The translations under genes were made by a program, and so were the position numbers. From Deltaproteobacteria bacterium (GTDB lineage Bacteria; JADJOY01), in NCBI GenBank assembly GCA_016713535.1, contig JADJOY010000009.1, positions 124,001 to 188,000 on the forward strand: a DNA stretch of 64,000 nucleotides. Direction: 5' to 3'. The notes below the pieces were generated by a model. That model saw only the letters and a list, made by a program, of their open reading frames with translations. It made no database searches and was not told the DNA's origin. Below, piece by piece: positions 49,799 to 64,000 of the stretch (positions within the stretch are counted from its first letter, which is position 1; every line of letters begins with the position of its first letter).

Positions 49799-51157
49799 AT
49801 GAGCTGCGATCCCGTCTGGGCGGAAGGCTGTCGACTGGCGGAGCAACGCCTCACACCCTCCGAATACAAGGCCTGGATCGACTGCCTCACTCCGAGGGTC
49901 ATCAGGTCCGACGTCGCGGTCATCGACGTCCCGACCAACCCGATGAAGGAGTGGATCGCCGACCGCTACAGCGCTCTACTCGAACAGTGCCTGTCACAAG
50001 CCTCCGGTCGCGCGATGGCCGTGCGGTTCGCAGTGCCCGATCCGGGCAATGGCACCGAACCGATCCCAGGAGAGCCGCCTCCCTCCTCCGCGGACACCCC
50101 GCTCGATGGATTACGTCTCCAGCTCGTCGCCGAGCAAGGCTCCATCGACCCGAGGTTCCGCTTCGACAACTTCGTCGTCGGCGCTTGTAACCAGTTCGCA
50201 CACGCCGCCGCCTTCGCCGTCGGCAATCGCCACGTGCGCGGCTACAACCCCTTCTTCATCTACGGCAACGTCGGCCTTGGGAAGACTCACCTCCTGAACG
50301 CAGTCGGTAATTTCGTTCTCAGCAGGAAGCCCACGGCGCGCGTACGATACGTAACCTCGGAAGCATTCACGAACGAGCTCATCGGCGCGATCCGCTCGGA
50401 CCGCCACGAGGAGTTCCGCGCGATGTACCGATCCGTCGACCTGCTGCTCATCGACGACATCCAGCTCATCGCGAAGCTCGAGCGAACGCAGGAAGAATTC
50501 TTCTACACCTTCAACTCGCTGTACCAAGCACAACGACAGATCGTCGTAACCAGTGATCGGTTCCCGAAGGATATTCCGGAGCTCGACGATCGTCTCCGAT
50601 CGCGTTTCGAGTGGGGCCTGATCGCCGACATGCAGGCACCTGACCTCGAGACTCGGGTTGCGATCCTCACGCGGAAATCCGAGTCCGAGAGCCTCGCCCT
50701 TCCGGATGAGGCCACGCTGTTCCTGGCGACCCACATCCGCTCGAACATCCGGGAACTCGAAGGCTCGCTCAACCGAGTCTGCGCCTATGCCTCTCTCACC
50801 ACCCAGCCGATCACGATCGAGCTGATTCGCAAAGTCCTACGAGAGACGCTCCGGGACCCCGACACGCCCATCACCTTGGATGACATCCAGAAGACGGTCG
50901 CCAAGGCCTTCGACGTCCGCGTGAGCGATCTTCGGTCCAACAGGAAGTTGCGGACTCTCACCGTTCCCCGCCAGGTGGCGATGTACCTCTGTCGCCGGCT
51001 TACGTCCTCGTCGTTCCCCCACATCGGGGACCAATTCGGCAAGGACCATTCGACGGTCATCCACGCGGTGAGGCGCATCGAGCGTCAGCTCGAGGACGAC
51101 GCCGATTTTCGCGCCCGCATCGAACGGATCGTTTCAGAACTCGAGGAGGCGAGGTGA
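49799..51157 (+). CDS. dnaA: Chromosomal replication initiator DnaA
   Basis: A 452-residue AAA+ initiator. N-terminal domain I starts [22 protein letters not shown], domain II is a short Pro-rich linker (about 85-105), domain III has Walker [11 protein letters not shown] (157-165, Lys162) and Walker B LLIDDIQ, and domain IV has the DnaA-box helix [16 protein letters not shown]. The ATG at 49799 is chosen because homology starts there; the GTG at 49733 would add 22 residues of unconserved sequence and overlap a DnaA box. First gene of the plus-strand arm. Confidence 0.95.
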   Translation: MSCDPVWAEGCRLAEQRLTPSEYKAWIDCLTPRVIRSDVAVIDVPTNPMKEWIADRYSALLEQCLSQASGRAMAVRFAVPDPGNGTEPIPGEPPPSSADTPLDGLRLQLVAEQGSIDPRFRFDNFVVGACNQFAHAAAFAVGNRHVRGYNPFFIYGNVGLGKTHLLNAVGNFVLSRKPTARVRYVTSEAFTNELIGAIRSDRHEEFRAMYRSVDLLLIDDIQLIAKLERTQEEFFYTFNSLYQAQRQIVVTSDRFPKDIPELDDRLRSRFEWGLIADMQAPDLETRVAILTRKSESESLALPDEATLFLATHIRSNIRELEGSLNRVCAYASLTTQPITIELIRKVLRETLRDPDTPITLDDIQKTVAKAFDVRVSDLRSNRKLRTLTVPRQVAMYLCRRLTSSSFPHIGDQFGKDHSTVIHAVRRIERQLEDDADFRARIERIVSELEEAR

Positions 51158-51203
51158 GGAAGCTCTCCGTTGGTAACCAGTCGAGAACCTGTCGACAGCG
51201 GTC

Positions 51204-51221
51204 CTCCACCTTCGGGTGGAG
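51204..51221 (+). terminator. Stem-loop after dnaA (UUCG tetraloop)
   Basis: CTCCACC-TTCG-GGTGGAG, a perfect 7-bp stem with a stable UUCG loop, 47 bases after the dnaA stop. No T-run follows, so it may be a transcript end-protector or a rho-dependent terminator element. Confidence 0.45.
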
Positions 51222-51265
51222 ACGGCGCCGGTGCGTCGACGAATGCGGGTCATCGACCTCCTCGG

Positions 51266-51335
51266 CAAGTTATCAACCTCGTCCGATTCATCTATCCATT
51301 CAAAATCATTACCATTGTTCAACTTTTCGACACTC
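51266..51335. other. AT-rich segment in the dnaA-dnaN interval
   Basis: About 70 bases with markedly low GC (TTCATCTATCCATTC, AAAATCATTACCATTG, TTCAAC in succession) and a DnaA-box-like TTATCAACC at 51269-51277. This is the best DNA-unwinding candidate in the window and is an alternative or second half of oriC. The rest of the 307-base interval holds the dnaN promoter and ribosome site (GGAGGG). Confidence 0.45.
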
Positions 51336-51464
51336 GTGCCACGCCCTAGAGCTGTGATGTTCCTATTCCGACCATCCAGTTCATCAATCATAGACACTGA
51401 GCACCACATCTACTTCGCGCAACCCGCGGCACCGTCCGCCTCCCCCGTTTCGGAGGGTTAGCTC

Positions 51465-52583
51465 ATGGAAATCCGGATCGACCGCGACGCCTTCGCCAAA
51501 GCCCTCGGCGTCGTGCAAGGAGTCGTCGAGCGCAAGCACACGATGCCGGTCCTTGCGAACGCGCTGCTTTCCGCGCAGGACGATTCGCTCGAGATCGTCG
51601 TGACGGATCTCGAGATCTGCATGCGTAATCGCATCCCGAGCATCTCGACCGAGACTGCCGGAACCGTCACCGTCAACGCACGCAAGCTCTACGAGGTGGT
51701 GAAGGAGTTGCCCGACCCGACCGTCGAGCTGCGAGCCATGGATAACGACTGGGTGGAAATCCGTTCGGGGCGCTCGCTCTTTCACATCGCCGGCTTACCG
51801 GCTCAGGACTTCCCGACGATTCCGAGCATGGAAGAAGCGGTCTATCGGACCGTCCCAGAAAAGCATCTTCGCCGTCTTCTCAGCCTGGTCGAATACGCGA
51901 TCTCCACCGACGAGACGCGCTACCACCTCAACGGAGTCTACGTCGAGTCTCGCACCACGGCGGGGTCCGACGAGGTACGTTTCGTTGCCACCGACGGACA
52001 TCGTCTTTCCCTCGCGACCGCAAGCACCACCGATCTGGGCGGCCTGAAACTCGACGAAGGCGTGATCCTCCCCCGTAAAGCCGTCGCGGAGCTGCGCAAA
52101 CTCCTCGACGGCGACCAGAGCGTCGAAATCGCGTTGGGGAAGAACCATGCGTCCCTCCGTAAGCGGGGCCTGTCGATGCTCTTCCAGTACGTGGACGGCG
52201 AGTTTCCTGAGTACGAGCGAGTGATCCCGAAGGGTGAGATGCAGCGAGCCACTGTGAAGCGAGCGCAGTTCCTCCGCGCTCTCCAGCGGATCAGCCTCGT
52301 CTCGGCCGATCGCACCCACGGAGCCAAGCTTGAGTTACATCCGGCCGAGCTTCGGCTTTCCGCAAACCACCCCGACATCGGTGAGGCGGTCGAAACACTC
52401 GAGATCGAGTACGCCGGAGACGACCTCTCGATCGGATTCAATGCGACCTATCTGCTCGACGTCTTTCGAGTGCTCGAAGCCGACGAAATCGAACTCGAGA
52501 TCAAGGACGGGCTCAGTCAGGGCGCGATCCGGGAGAAGAACAATCCAGACTTCCTCGCGATCGTCATGCCGATGCGAATCTGA
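51465..52583 (+). CDS. dnaN: DNA polymerase III beta sliding clamp
   Basis: A 372-residue clamp of three similar domains. N-terminal RDAFAKALGVVQGVVERKHTMPVLAN and C-terminal NNPDFLAIVMPMRI (with the terminal MPMRI) are family signatures. ATG with GGAGGG 8 bases upstream. Confidence 0.96.
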   Translation: MEIRIDRDAFAKALGVVQGVVERKHTMPVLANALLSAQDDSLEIVVTDLEICMRNRIPSISTETAGTVTVNARKLYEVVKELPDPTVELRAMDNDWVEIRSGRSLFHIAGLPAQDFPTIPSMEEAVYRTVPEKHLRRLLSLVEYAISTDETRYHLNGVYVESRTTAGSDEVRFVATDGHRLSLATASTTDLGGLKLDEGVILPRKAVAELRKLLDGDQSVEIALGKNHASLRKRGLSMLFQYVDGEFPEYERVIPKGEMQRATVKRAQFLRALQRISLVSADRTHGAKLELHPAELRLSANHPDIGEAVETLEIEYAGDDLSIGFNATYLLDVFRVLEADEIELEIKDGLSQGAIREKNNPDFLAIVMPMRI

Positions 52584-52594
52584 CCGTCGTTCGC

Positions 52595-56175
<3,581 letters not shown>

Positions 56176-56232
56176 TTCGCCGGTACCTGCAGCCAGAATT
56201 CACATCGGACGAATACGCAAACTGGAGGTTCC

Positions 56233-58677
<2,445 letters not shown>

Positions 58678-58681
<4 letters not shown>

Positions 58682-60213
58682 GTCACCAGCATCGGGCTCT
58701 CGAGAAGCCGAGCGACCCCGGGCGCCGGCCGCCTGACGCGCTATCCGCGCCCGATTGGTTCAGCATCGGCACGCTGATCGCCGTCGGGCTGGGAATCGCG
58801 CTGCGACTGGCGGTCGCCGACGTACCGATCGAGTACGACTCGGCCAACTACGCCTACGTAGCGACCCACATGGGGGATCCGGGTTCGAGCGCTCTCTCCT
58901 TCTTCAACAACAAGCCGCCCGGAATTTACTATTGGTACCGGTTCTGCTTTGCGGTCTTCGGAAACGGTCCGGTGGCGTGTCACCTCAGCTCGACCATCCC
59001 GGACCTGATGGTCCTCCTGATGCTCGCGGTGATCGGTAGAACCCTGGCTAGCGCCAGGGTGGGCGACATCGCTGCGGCGATCTATGCGACTCTTCAGCCG
59101 GCGGTACGACTAGCCGGGCACGGCTACACCGAGGCGCCACTCACGGCCTGCTTGTTCGTAGCTGGCGCGATCATCGCAAGGCGGCGCGATGGGCCTCCCC
59201 CGATTGGCGGGGTGCTCTCGGCTGGAGTGCTGGTGGGTGTGGCCACACTCTTCAAGCAGCCGGCATATCCGCTTGGTGCTGCGCTGGCCGTGTGGGGTGC
59301 CTCGCGGGTCGCTCCGCCGCATCGCCTCCGGTGGACGCTCACATTCACGGCCGGTGTGGTTCTCGTCCAGGTTGGGTTGGTGGCGTGGCTGCGTGCGCAT
59401 GGCGCGATCTCGACGTTTGCGGAACGCGTGTTTGCGCAGGGCATCCAGCGTGGCTATGCAGATGGCTTCAGCGTGGCCGGCCGAATCCGCGAGTGGATCT
59501 CATTGGGCTTCGCTCCGATGCCCGCTCTCTTGACCGCGGGTGTCGTGGCGCTGGCCAGCCGGCACGACCTCGCAACCCGCGCGTTCGCGTGCGTCTTCGT
59601 CCTGCCAGTCGCAGCGATCGGCTGCCTGAGCTACGAGCTCTACGACCATTACCTGATACCAGCACTCCCCGCCCTGTGCCTGTTGGTGGCGGAGTGGCTG
59701 GCGTCCACCGGGCCGCACCGTCGCCGTCAATTCGCGATGGCTGGCGTCAGCATCGTCCAAGGGCTGTCCCTCGTCGTCTTCGCCCTGGGAGTCCCCAGGC
59801 CGGGGAGCGATGCGGATCGGATCCTGGATGTCTGGCGTCGCCGTCCGCTCTCCCTGACCTATCAACGCCGCGTTGCAGCGTTCGTGGTGAATTCGACGAG
59901 TCCCGAGGAACCGATCCTCTCGACCGGAACGGATATCCCCTACCTTGCCTCCCGACGAAACGCGTACCGATATCTCGGAATTGCTCCTTACCTGAAGCGG
60001 CTCGACGCAACCGGATTCGATGACTTTCCAGAAGCAGCTAGTCACGTTCGCATCGTGGTCCTGGAGCGATGGCGGATGTCCCTCCTTCCCGCGGAGTGGG
60101 TTGCGAGCCTGCAATCGGGGGCGGGGCCTTGGCGCAGGGTCGAGTACCTCGATCACCCGGAGTTCGTCGTCTACGAGCGCATGGACATCCGCCCAACCTC
60201 CGGCAATCCTTGA
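58678..60213 (+). CDS. GT-C/PMT-like membrane protein
   Basis: About 510 residues, ten or so helices. TM1 is SIGTLIAVGLGIALRLAVADVPI, followed by the loop EYDSANYAYVATHM with the acidic residue pattern of GT-C enzymes, FFNNKPPGIYYWYRF, and many helices; C-terminal soluble part (VLSTGTDIPYLASRR...). The first ATG (58870) would lose TM1, so translation must start earlier; the frame opens after a TGA at 58651 and the only candidate is a CTG at 58678 overlapping the gyrA stop. Start uncertain. Substrate unknown. Confidence 0.55.
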
Positions 60214-60223
60214 CTTTCCTGTC

Positions 60224-60240
60224 CCACCCTCTTAGGGTGG
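60224..60240 (+). promoter_or_regulatory. Hairpin covering the ribosome site of the next gene
   Basis: CCACCCT-CTT-AGGGTGG, a perfect 7-bp stem. The right arm AGGGTGG is the only Shine-Dalgarno-like element before the ATG at 60245, so folding would hide it. It could also end the upstream GT-C message. Confidence 0.45.
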
Positions 60241-60244
60241 ATGG

Positions 60245-60529
60245 ATGGACTCGGCAGACGCCCGCCGGCCGGAGATCTCGGATCCAATAGCGCTGCTAGA
60301 TCAAGTGGCGACTAGAATCGCCCTTCTTGAAGCCCGGCTCGAGCGGATCGCGTTCGAGAGAGAGCAGCTGGCGAGTCTGGTGACGGAGCAGGACCGAAAG
60401 CTGAGCGAACTCGCGGATGCTGTCACGGACCTGACGCGGATCAAACGCGATGCTCGCGACTCGATCGATGGCATCCTGAAGCTGATCGGGACACTCGAGA
60501 GCAGGCTCTCGGCGCAACACGGTGGATGA
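60245..60529 (+). CDS. Small coiled-coil protein upstream of zapA
   Basis: A 94-residue, almost wholly helical protein with heptads from about residue 15 to 85 (LDQVATRIALLEARLERIAFEREQL, in parts). No membrane segment or named family. It overlaps zapA by 8 bases, so a divisome-related role is suggested by position only; ZapB-like proteins are small coiled coils, but the similarity is generic. Confidence 0.6.
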   Translation: MDSADARRPEISDPIALLDQVATRIALLEARLERIAFEREQLASLVTEQDRKLSELADAVTDLTRIKRDARDSIDGILKLIGTLESRLSAQHGG

Positions 60530-60872
60530 CCATCGGCCCAAACGAACCTACCCGGTCCGCTTGCTGGGCCGGAGCCTCTCTATCCAGACGACCGCGCCTC
60601 GGGAAGAAGTAGAGACGGTCACGAGCTTCGTGGCCAGTCGCCTCGAGGAGGTCCGCGCAGGTTCACGTTCGACGGACCTTGCGGAGGTTGCCATCCTGGC
60701 AGCCCTCAACTTGGCTTCGGACCTGCTGCGGGCGCAGGCCACCCTCGCCGAGGAGCGGGCTCGAGTGACGAAGTGGGCAGCTGAAGTCTGTACGCGAATG
60801 GATGCTCGCTCGAGCCGGGCAGGGCCCGCCGAAAATGAGAACACCGAGCGAGCGATGGATTCGGTAGAATGA
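60522..60872 (+). CDS. zapA: Cell division protein ZapA
   Basis: A 116-residue FtsZ-ring stabiliser. N-terminal globular part PVRLLGRSLSIQTTAPREEVETVTSFVASRLEEVR and the following DLAEVAILAALNLASDLL helix match ZapA; the C-terminus is a coiled coil. GTG start overlaps the upstream coiled-coil gene by 8 bases. The 6S RNA and 5-FCL genes follow, an arrangement conserved in many proteobacteria. Confidence 0.85.
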   Translation: MDDHRPKRTYPVRLLGRSLSIQTTAPREEVETVTSFVASRLEEVRAGSRSTDLAEVAILAALNLASDLLRAQATLAEERARVTKWAAEVCTRMDARSSRAGPAENENTERAMDSVE

Positions 60873-60874
60873 GT

Positions 60875-61055
60875 TGTCCCCCTGAGCTGCGCGTGATCGA
60901 TCGGGATACGTTAGAACCAACAGTTCATTCCCTGGGAACCGTCACTCGCCGGGAAGGCGGCGCCCCGTCGTGGGATCGTCGGAACGGTGAAATGGTGCCC
61001 ACGTCACGTTGATGGTTCAACGGACACGTCGACACGGCAATCTTGGGGGGGCGCT
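60875..61055 (+). ncRNA. ssrS: Probable 6S RNA
   Basis: About 180 nt between zapA and the 5-FCL gene, the conserved place for 6S RNA, a regulator that mimics an open promoter to bind sigma-70 RNA polymerase. CCCCCTGAG (60878-60886) pairs with CTTGGGGGG (61042-61050) in a 9-bp closing stem with GU pairs; CCCTGAG is also the E. coli 5' motif. A large internal bubble and a GC-rich central hairpin can be drawn. Made from position and pairing only. Confidence 0.55.
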
Positions 61056-61513
61056 TTGCTCACGTTGGGCACCGAAACACGGAATGGAAGCGAGTCGGTG
61101 CGGTCGTGCCGCCAGGGGCGCGTCATGGGCCTCGTGCGGGTTACCTGTCGGATGATTGCTGGGCGGGATGGGCTACACGGCCCGACTTACGCGTGGCCGA
61201 GAGCCTCGGACGAAATCTCCCGGGGTGGAAGCGAGCAGAAACGGGCTTCGTGGACGAAGAGCGACGCTCGGCGGTTACATCGCCCAGGAAATCCCGGGTT
61301 GTGAACGTAGGAGCATGCGAGTTGGCCGACGCGGCGCGCGAAGCCTGGGACTGCTCCTCGGTCTCTGCTCGAACACGCCCATCGGCCTGTCACCCGCGAC
61401 GGCGGGTTGGTCGTCATACACCCATCTCGACCAATGGCGCGCTCCGTTCTCGCACACACGTTTTGAACCGATAGGTACCTGATAGGCGCACGACCCCCGC
61501 GCCGGGAGGGGCG
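61056..61513. other. Interval between 6S RNA and the 5-FCL gene; nothing recognised
   Basis: About 460 bases. Two overlapping plus-strand open frames start inside it but show no codon or family signal. No riboswitch class, tRNA or RNase P RNA was recognised. The last bases hold the ribosome site GGGAGGGG of the next gene. Confidence 0.4.
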
Positions 61514-62146
61514 GTGGTCGGTCAGTCAAAAGCGGATGTCCGCCGTGAACTGTTGCGCCGACGTGAGGCGCAGCTACCCGACGTCCGTTCAGCGCGCTCG
61601 GGTCCGGTGCAAGGCCGGTTTCTGCAGCTGGCTCCGGTGCTAGCGGGCTCGAGCGTGGCGCTCTACTCGCCGATCCGTGGCGAGGTCGACACGGCACTGA
61701 TCTTCGAGCGGACTAGGCGCGACGGCAAGCGAGTTGCCTTTCCAGTCGCACTACCGGCGGAGGGCCGCCTGGAGTTCTACGTGGTCGACGATCTCCGAGA
61801 GCTCGTTCCTGGCAACTTCGGGATCGCCGAGCCAAGCGGACCCGCCAGCAGGCGACTCGATCCACGCGAGATCGATGTGATCGCGGTACCGGGTGTCGCT
61901 TTCGACCACCAAGGGAGGCGGCTTGGCTACGGTGGCGGATACTACGATCGCCTACTCGGTTCGACGTCGACGCGACCGCAGTTCGTGGTCGGCGTGGCTT
62001 TCGATGATCAGATACTAGACGAGGTTCCGCACGATGGTCGCGACGCGTCGATGGACACCGTCGTAACTGAGTCCAACACGTACTCACGAGTCCGGTGCGT
62101 CGGAGCAGCCGATACGCGTTCGCTCTCGACGTTCGAGGGGGTCTGA
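61514..62146 (+). CDS. 5-formyltetrahydrofolate cyclo-ligase
   Basis: A 210-residue enzyme converting 5-formyl-THF to 5,10-methenyl-THF. Family signatures: ALYSPIRGEVDTALIF, and the ATP/folate site DVIAVPGVAFDHQGRRLGYGGGYYDRLL. GTG start with GGGAGGGG three bases upstream. It follows 6S RNA and abuts rny (1-base gap), so the two are co-transcribed. Confidence 0.9.
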   Translation: MVGQSKADVRRELLRRREAQLPDVRSARSGPVQGRFLQLAPVLAGSSVALYSPIRGEVDTALIFERTRRDGKRVAFPVALPAEGRLEFYVVDDLRELVPGNFGIAEPSGPASRRLDPREIDVIAVPGVAFDHQGRRLGYGGGYYDRLLGSTSTRPQFVVGVAFDDQILDEVPHDGRDASMDTVVTESNTYSRVRCVGAADTRSLSTFEGV

Positions 62147-62147
62147 C

Positions 62148-63731
62148 ATGGATTTCGCATCGATTACGGCTGGCGTGCTGGTTGGCATGGCTGCCGGCGG
62201 GATGTTGGGGTTCTGGCTCAAGCAAACGGTGTCTGGGGCTCAGGTAGAGGCGGAGCGCGAGAAGGTCGAATCCGAGCGCAAGCGCGCTCAAGATGTCGTC
62301 GCGCAGGCGGAGCGCGAAGCCGAGAACCGTCGCCGCGAGGCAGAGCTCCAGGCCAAGGATTTCATCTTCCGAGCCAAGAGCGAGTTCGAAGAGCAGACGC
62401 GGGAGGAACGGAAGGAGATACAGGCGCTCGAGAAGCGTCTCCTTCAGCGCGAGGAGCATCTTGATCGGAAGATGGACCAGGCGGACGCACGCCTGTCCGA
62501 ACTGGAGCGTCGCGACTCGGCAAGCAAGCAACGAGAACAGGAAGTCGCGACGCGGGTCAAAGACGTGGAACAGCTTCACCGCGAAGTGGCGGCCAAGCTC
62601 GAGGCCGTCGCGGGCCTGACCGCGGACGAAGCGAAACGGCAGATAGTCGAACGCGCCTTGGACGAAGCGAAGCACGAGAGCATCAAGCTCATTCGCAAGA
62701 TCGAGGAGGAGGCCCGAGAGACGGCCGAGATGAAGGCGAAGTGGATCATCGGACAGGCCATTCAGCGATATGCGGGCGAGTATGTCGCCGAGCGGACGGT
62801 GACGGTCTTCCCACTTCCGAGCGACGAGCTGAAGGGGAGGATCATAGGTAGGGAAGGGCGGAACATCAGAGCCATCGAGGCGGCGACCGGGGTCGACCTG
62901 ATCGTGGACGATACACCGGAGACGGTGATCATCTCTTGCCACAATCCAATCCGACGCGAGGTCGCGCGTCGAACGCTCGAAGCGCTGATCGCCGATGGTC
63001 GGATCCACCCGACGCGCATCGAGGACACCGTCGCCAAGGTTGGGGCCGAGGTCGAGGCGAGCGTGAAGGAGGCGGGGGAACAAGCGCTCTACGAGGTGGG
63101 TGTGCGGGGCGTTCACCCAGAGATCGTCCGCACTCTGGGTATGCTCAAGTACCGCACCAGCTACACGCAGAACGTCCTGCAGCACTCGATCGAGGCGGCC
63201 TTCTTGTGTGGGGCGATGGCGGCCGAGCTCGGGCTCGATCCGAAGAAGGCTCGTCGCGCCGCGCTGCTACACGACATCGGGAAGGCCGTTACGCACGAGG
63301 TGGAGGGCTCACACGCGTTAATCGGTGGCGAAATGGCACAGAAGTTCCACGAGCAGAGCGACATCGTGCACGCAATCGCCGCCCACCACGAGGATATCCC
63401 GCAAGAGGGGGTTCTCCCGGTGTTGGTTCAGGCTGCTGACGCTATCAGTGGCGCTCGCCCCGGGGCCCGCCGGGAGATGCTGGCGAGCTACATCCAGCGC
63501 CTCGAGGACTTGGAGAGGATCGCTGGCAGCTTCGAGGGGATCGACAAGTCCTACGCAATTCAGGCCGGACGTGAGCTTCGAGTCATCGTTCAGAGCCAGA
63601 GGGTCAACGACGAGGCTGCGCTCGTTCTCGCGCGTGACATCGCAAAAAAAATCGAGGACGAAATGGCCTTTCCGGGCCAGATCAAGGTCACAGTCGTTCG
63701 GGAGACCCGCTCGGTACACTACGCGCGCTGA
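62148..63731 (+). CDS. rny: Ribonuclease Y
   Basis: A 527-residue membrane-anchored endoribonuclease. N-terminal helix (ITAGVLVGMAAGGMLGFWL), long charged coiled coil (about 30-200), KH domain with GRIIGREGRNIRAIE, and HD domain with HSIEAAFLCGAMAAE and LLHDIGKAV. Typical length. It begins mRNA decay in Gram-positives and in several deltaproteobacteria, where RNase E may be absent. ATG with GAGGGGG. Confidence 0.95.
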   Translation: MDFASITAGVLVGMAAGGMLGFWLKQTVSGAQVEAEREKVESERKRAQDVVAQAEREAENRRREAELQAKDFIFRAKSEFEEQTREERKEIQALEKRLLQREEHLDRKMDQADARLSELERRDSASKQREQEVATRVKDVEQLHREVAAKLEAVAGLTADEAKRQIVERALDEAKHESIKLIRKIEEEARETAEMKAKWIIGQAIQRYAGEYVAERTVTVFPLPSDELKGRIIGREGRNIRAIEAATGVDLIVDDTPETVIISCHNPIRREVARRTLEALIADGRIHPTRIEDTVAKVGAEVEASVKEAGEQALYEVGVRGVHPEIVRTLGMLKYRTSYTQNVLQHSIEAAFLCGAMAAELGLDPKKARRAALLHDIGKAVTHEVEGSHALIGGEMAQKFHEQSDIVHAIAAHHEDIPQEGVLPVLVQAADAISGARPGARREMLASYIQRLEDLERIAGSFEGIDKSYAIQAGRELRVIVQSQRVNDEAALVLARDIAKKIEDEMAFPGQIKVTVVRETRSVHYAR

Positions 63732-63844
63732 ACGTTGCGGAGCGGACCGGTCGATGTCGGGCCGGACCGGCCCCAAGTCTTCTCGCCTCCATCTCTACGC
63801 ACTAGGCTCCGTTCACGTCGCCCTGCGCCCAGTTGGGGCGGGCG

Positions 63845-64000
63845 ATGGCGGACCTAACCGCAGGTCGAATGGCATCCAGCGACATCGATACCGCGATACG
63901 CATCCTCCAGCAGGGTGCCGCCGAGATCCTTCCGGACGGAGCGCTCCGAGCCAGGCTCACGAAGAGCCTCGCGACCGGGGTTCCGCTAACCGTGAAGGCA
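63845..64000 (+). CDS. tyrS: Tyrosyl-tRNA synthetase, N-terminal fragment (cut by window edge)
   Basis: The first 52 residues. DIDTAIRILQQGAAEILPDGALRARLTK and PLTVKA match the N-terminus before the HIGH motif (…RVKAGFDPTAPDLHLGH in homologues). The start ATG follows a weak GGGGCGGG. Confidence 0.75.
   Translation, partial: MADLTAGRMASSDIDTAIRILQQGAAEILPDGALRARLTKSLATGVPLTVKA

Noticed and set aside
61056-61513. RNase P RNA, tmRNA or a cyclic-di-GMP riboswitch
   Set aside because: None of their conserved core motifs could be found.

Overview
The window is a high-GC stretch of bacterial chromosome spanning the replication origin. Gene content points to a deltaproteobacterial-grade organism (Myxococcota, or a Desulfobacterota/Binatota relative). 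The pointers are a bactofilin next to parAB, paired b and b' subunits in an F1Fo operon, RNase Y, a ZapA/6S RNA/5-FCL block, and a gene resembling a Myxococcus-type family (MXAN_5187). Nothing here fixes the species or phylum.

Layout. 0-14.9 kb is accessory: a DUF1326 protein, a PQQ-type propeller, a degenerate S8 protease, a zinc phospholipase C/P1-nuclease-like protein fused to a probable outer-membrane barrel, two tandem exported arylsulfatases, a MetA-pathway-type outer-membrane protein, an Asn-Val-rich exported protein, DUF2092 and a divergent LysR regulator. 15.0-18.4 kb is an information-processing island: tRNA-Arg(ACG), tadA (whose substrate is that tRNA), tRNA-Ser(CGA), tRNA-Ser(GGA), SRP RNA, dnaX and ybaB. 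18.4-32.0 kb holds a ceramidase-like gene with an in-frame amber codon, a large exported protein, a stack of hairpins, a triple zinc-ribbon protein, and a cell-envelope set of three GT-C-like membrane proteins, a UbiA prenyltransferase and a secreted alpha/alpha-toroid protein.

32.0-38.0 kb is the ATP synthase operon on the minus strand (b', b, delta, alpha, gamma, beta, epsilon). 38.3-49.4 kb, also minus, is the canonical origin-left arm: a broken glycosidase-like gene, bactofilin, parB, parA, rsmG, mnmG, mnmE, jag, yidC, yidD, rnpA, rpmH, with two parS sites. From dnaA (about 49.8 kb) the strand flips to plus: dnaN, recF, gyrB, gyrA, another GT-C-like gene, a coiled-coil gene, zapA, probable 6S RNA, 5-FCL, rny and the start of tyrS. 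The strand flip, AT-rich patches and near-consensus DnaA boxes put oriC between rpmH and dnaN.

At least a dozen open frames are interrupted, including essential atpA, atpD and gyrA. Several fit a one-base excess in a short G or C run, so most are probably sequencing or assembly errors rather than pseudogenes. Breaks are given per gene. No CRISPR array, insertion sequence, prophage or recognisable defence system was found.
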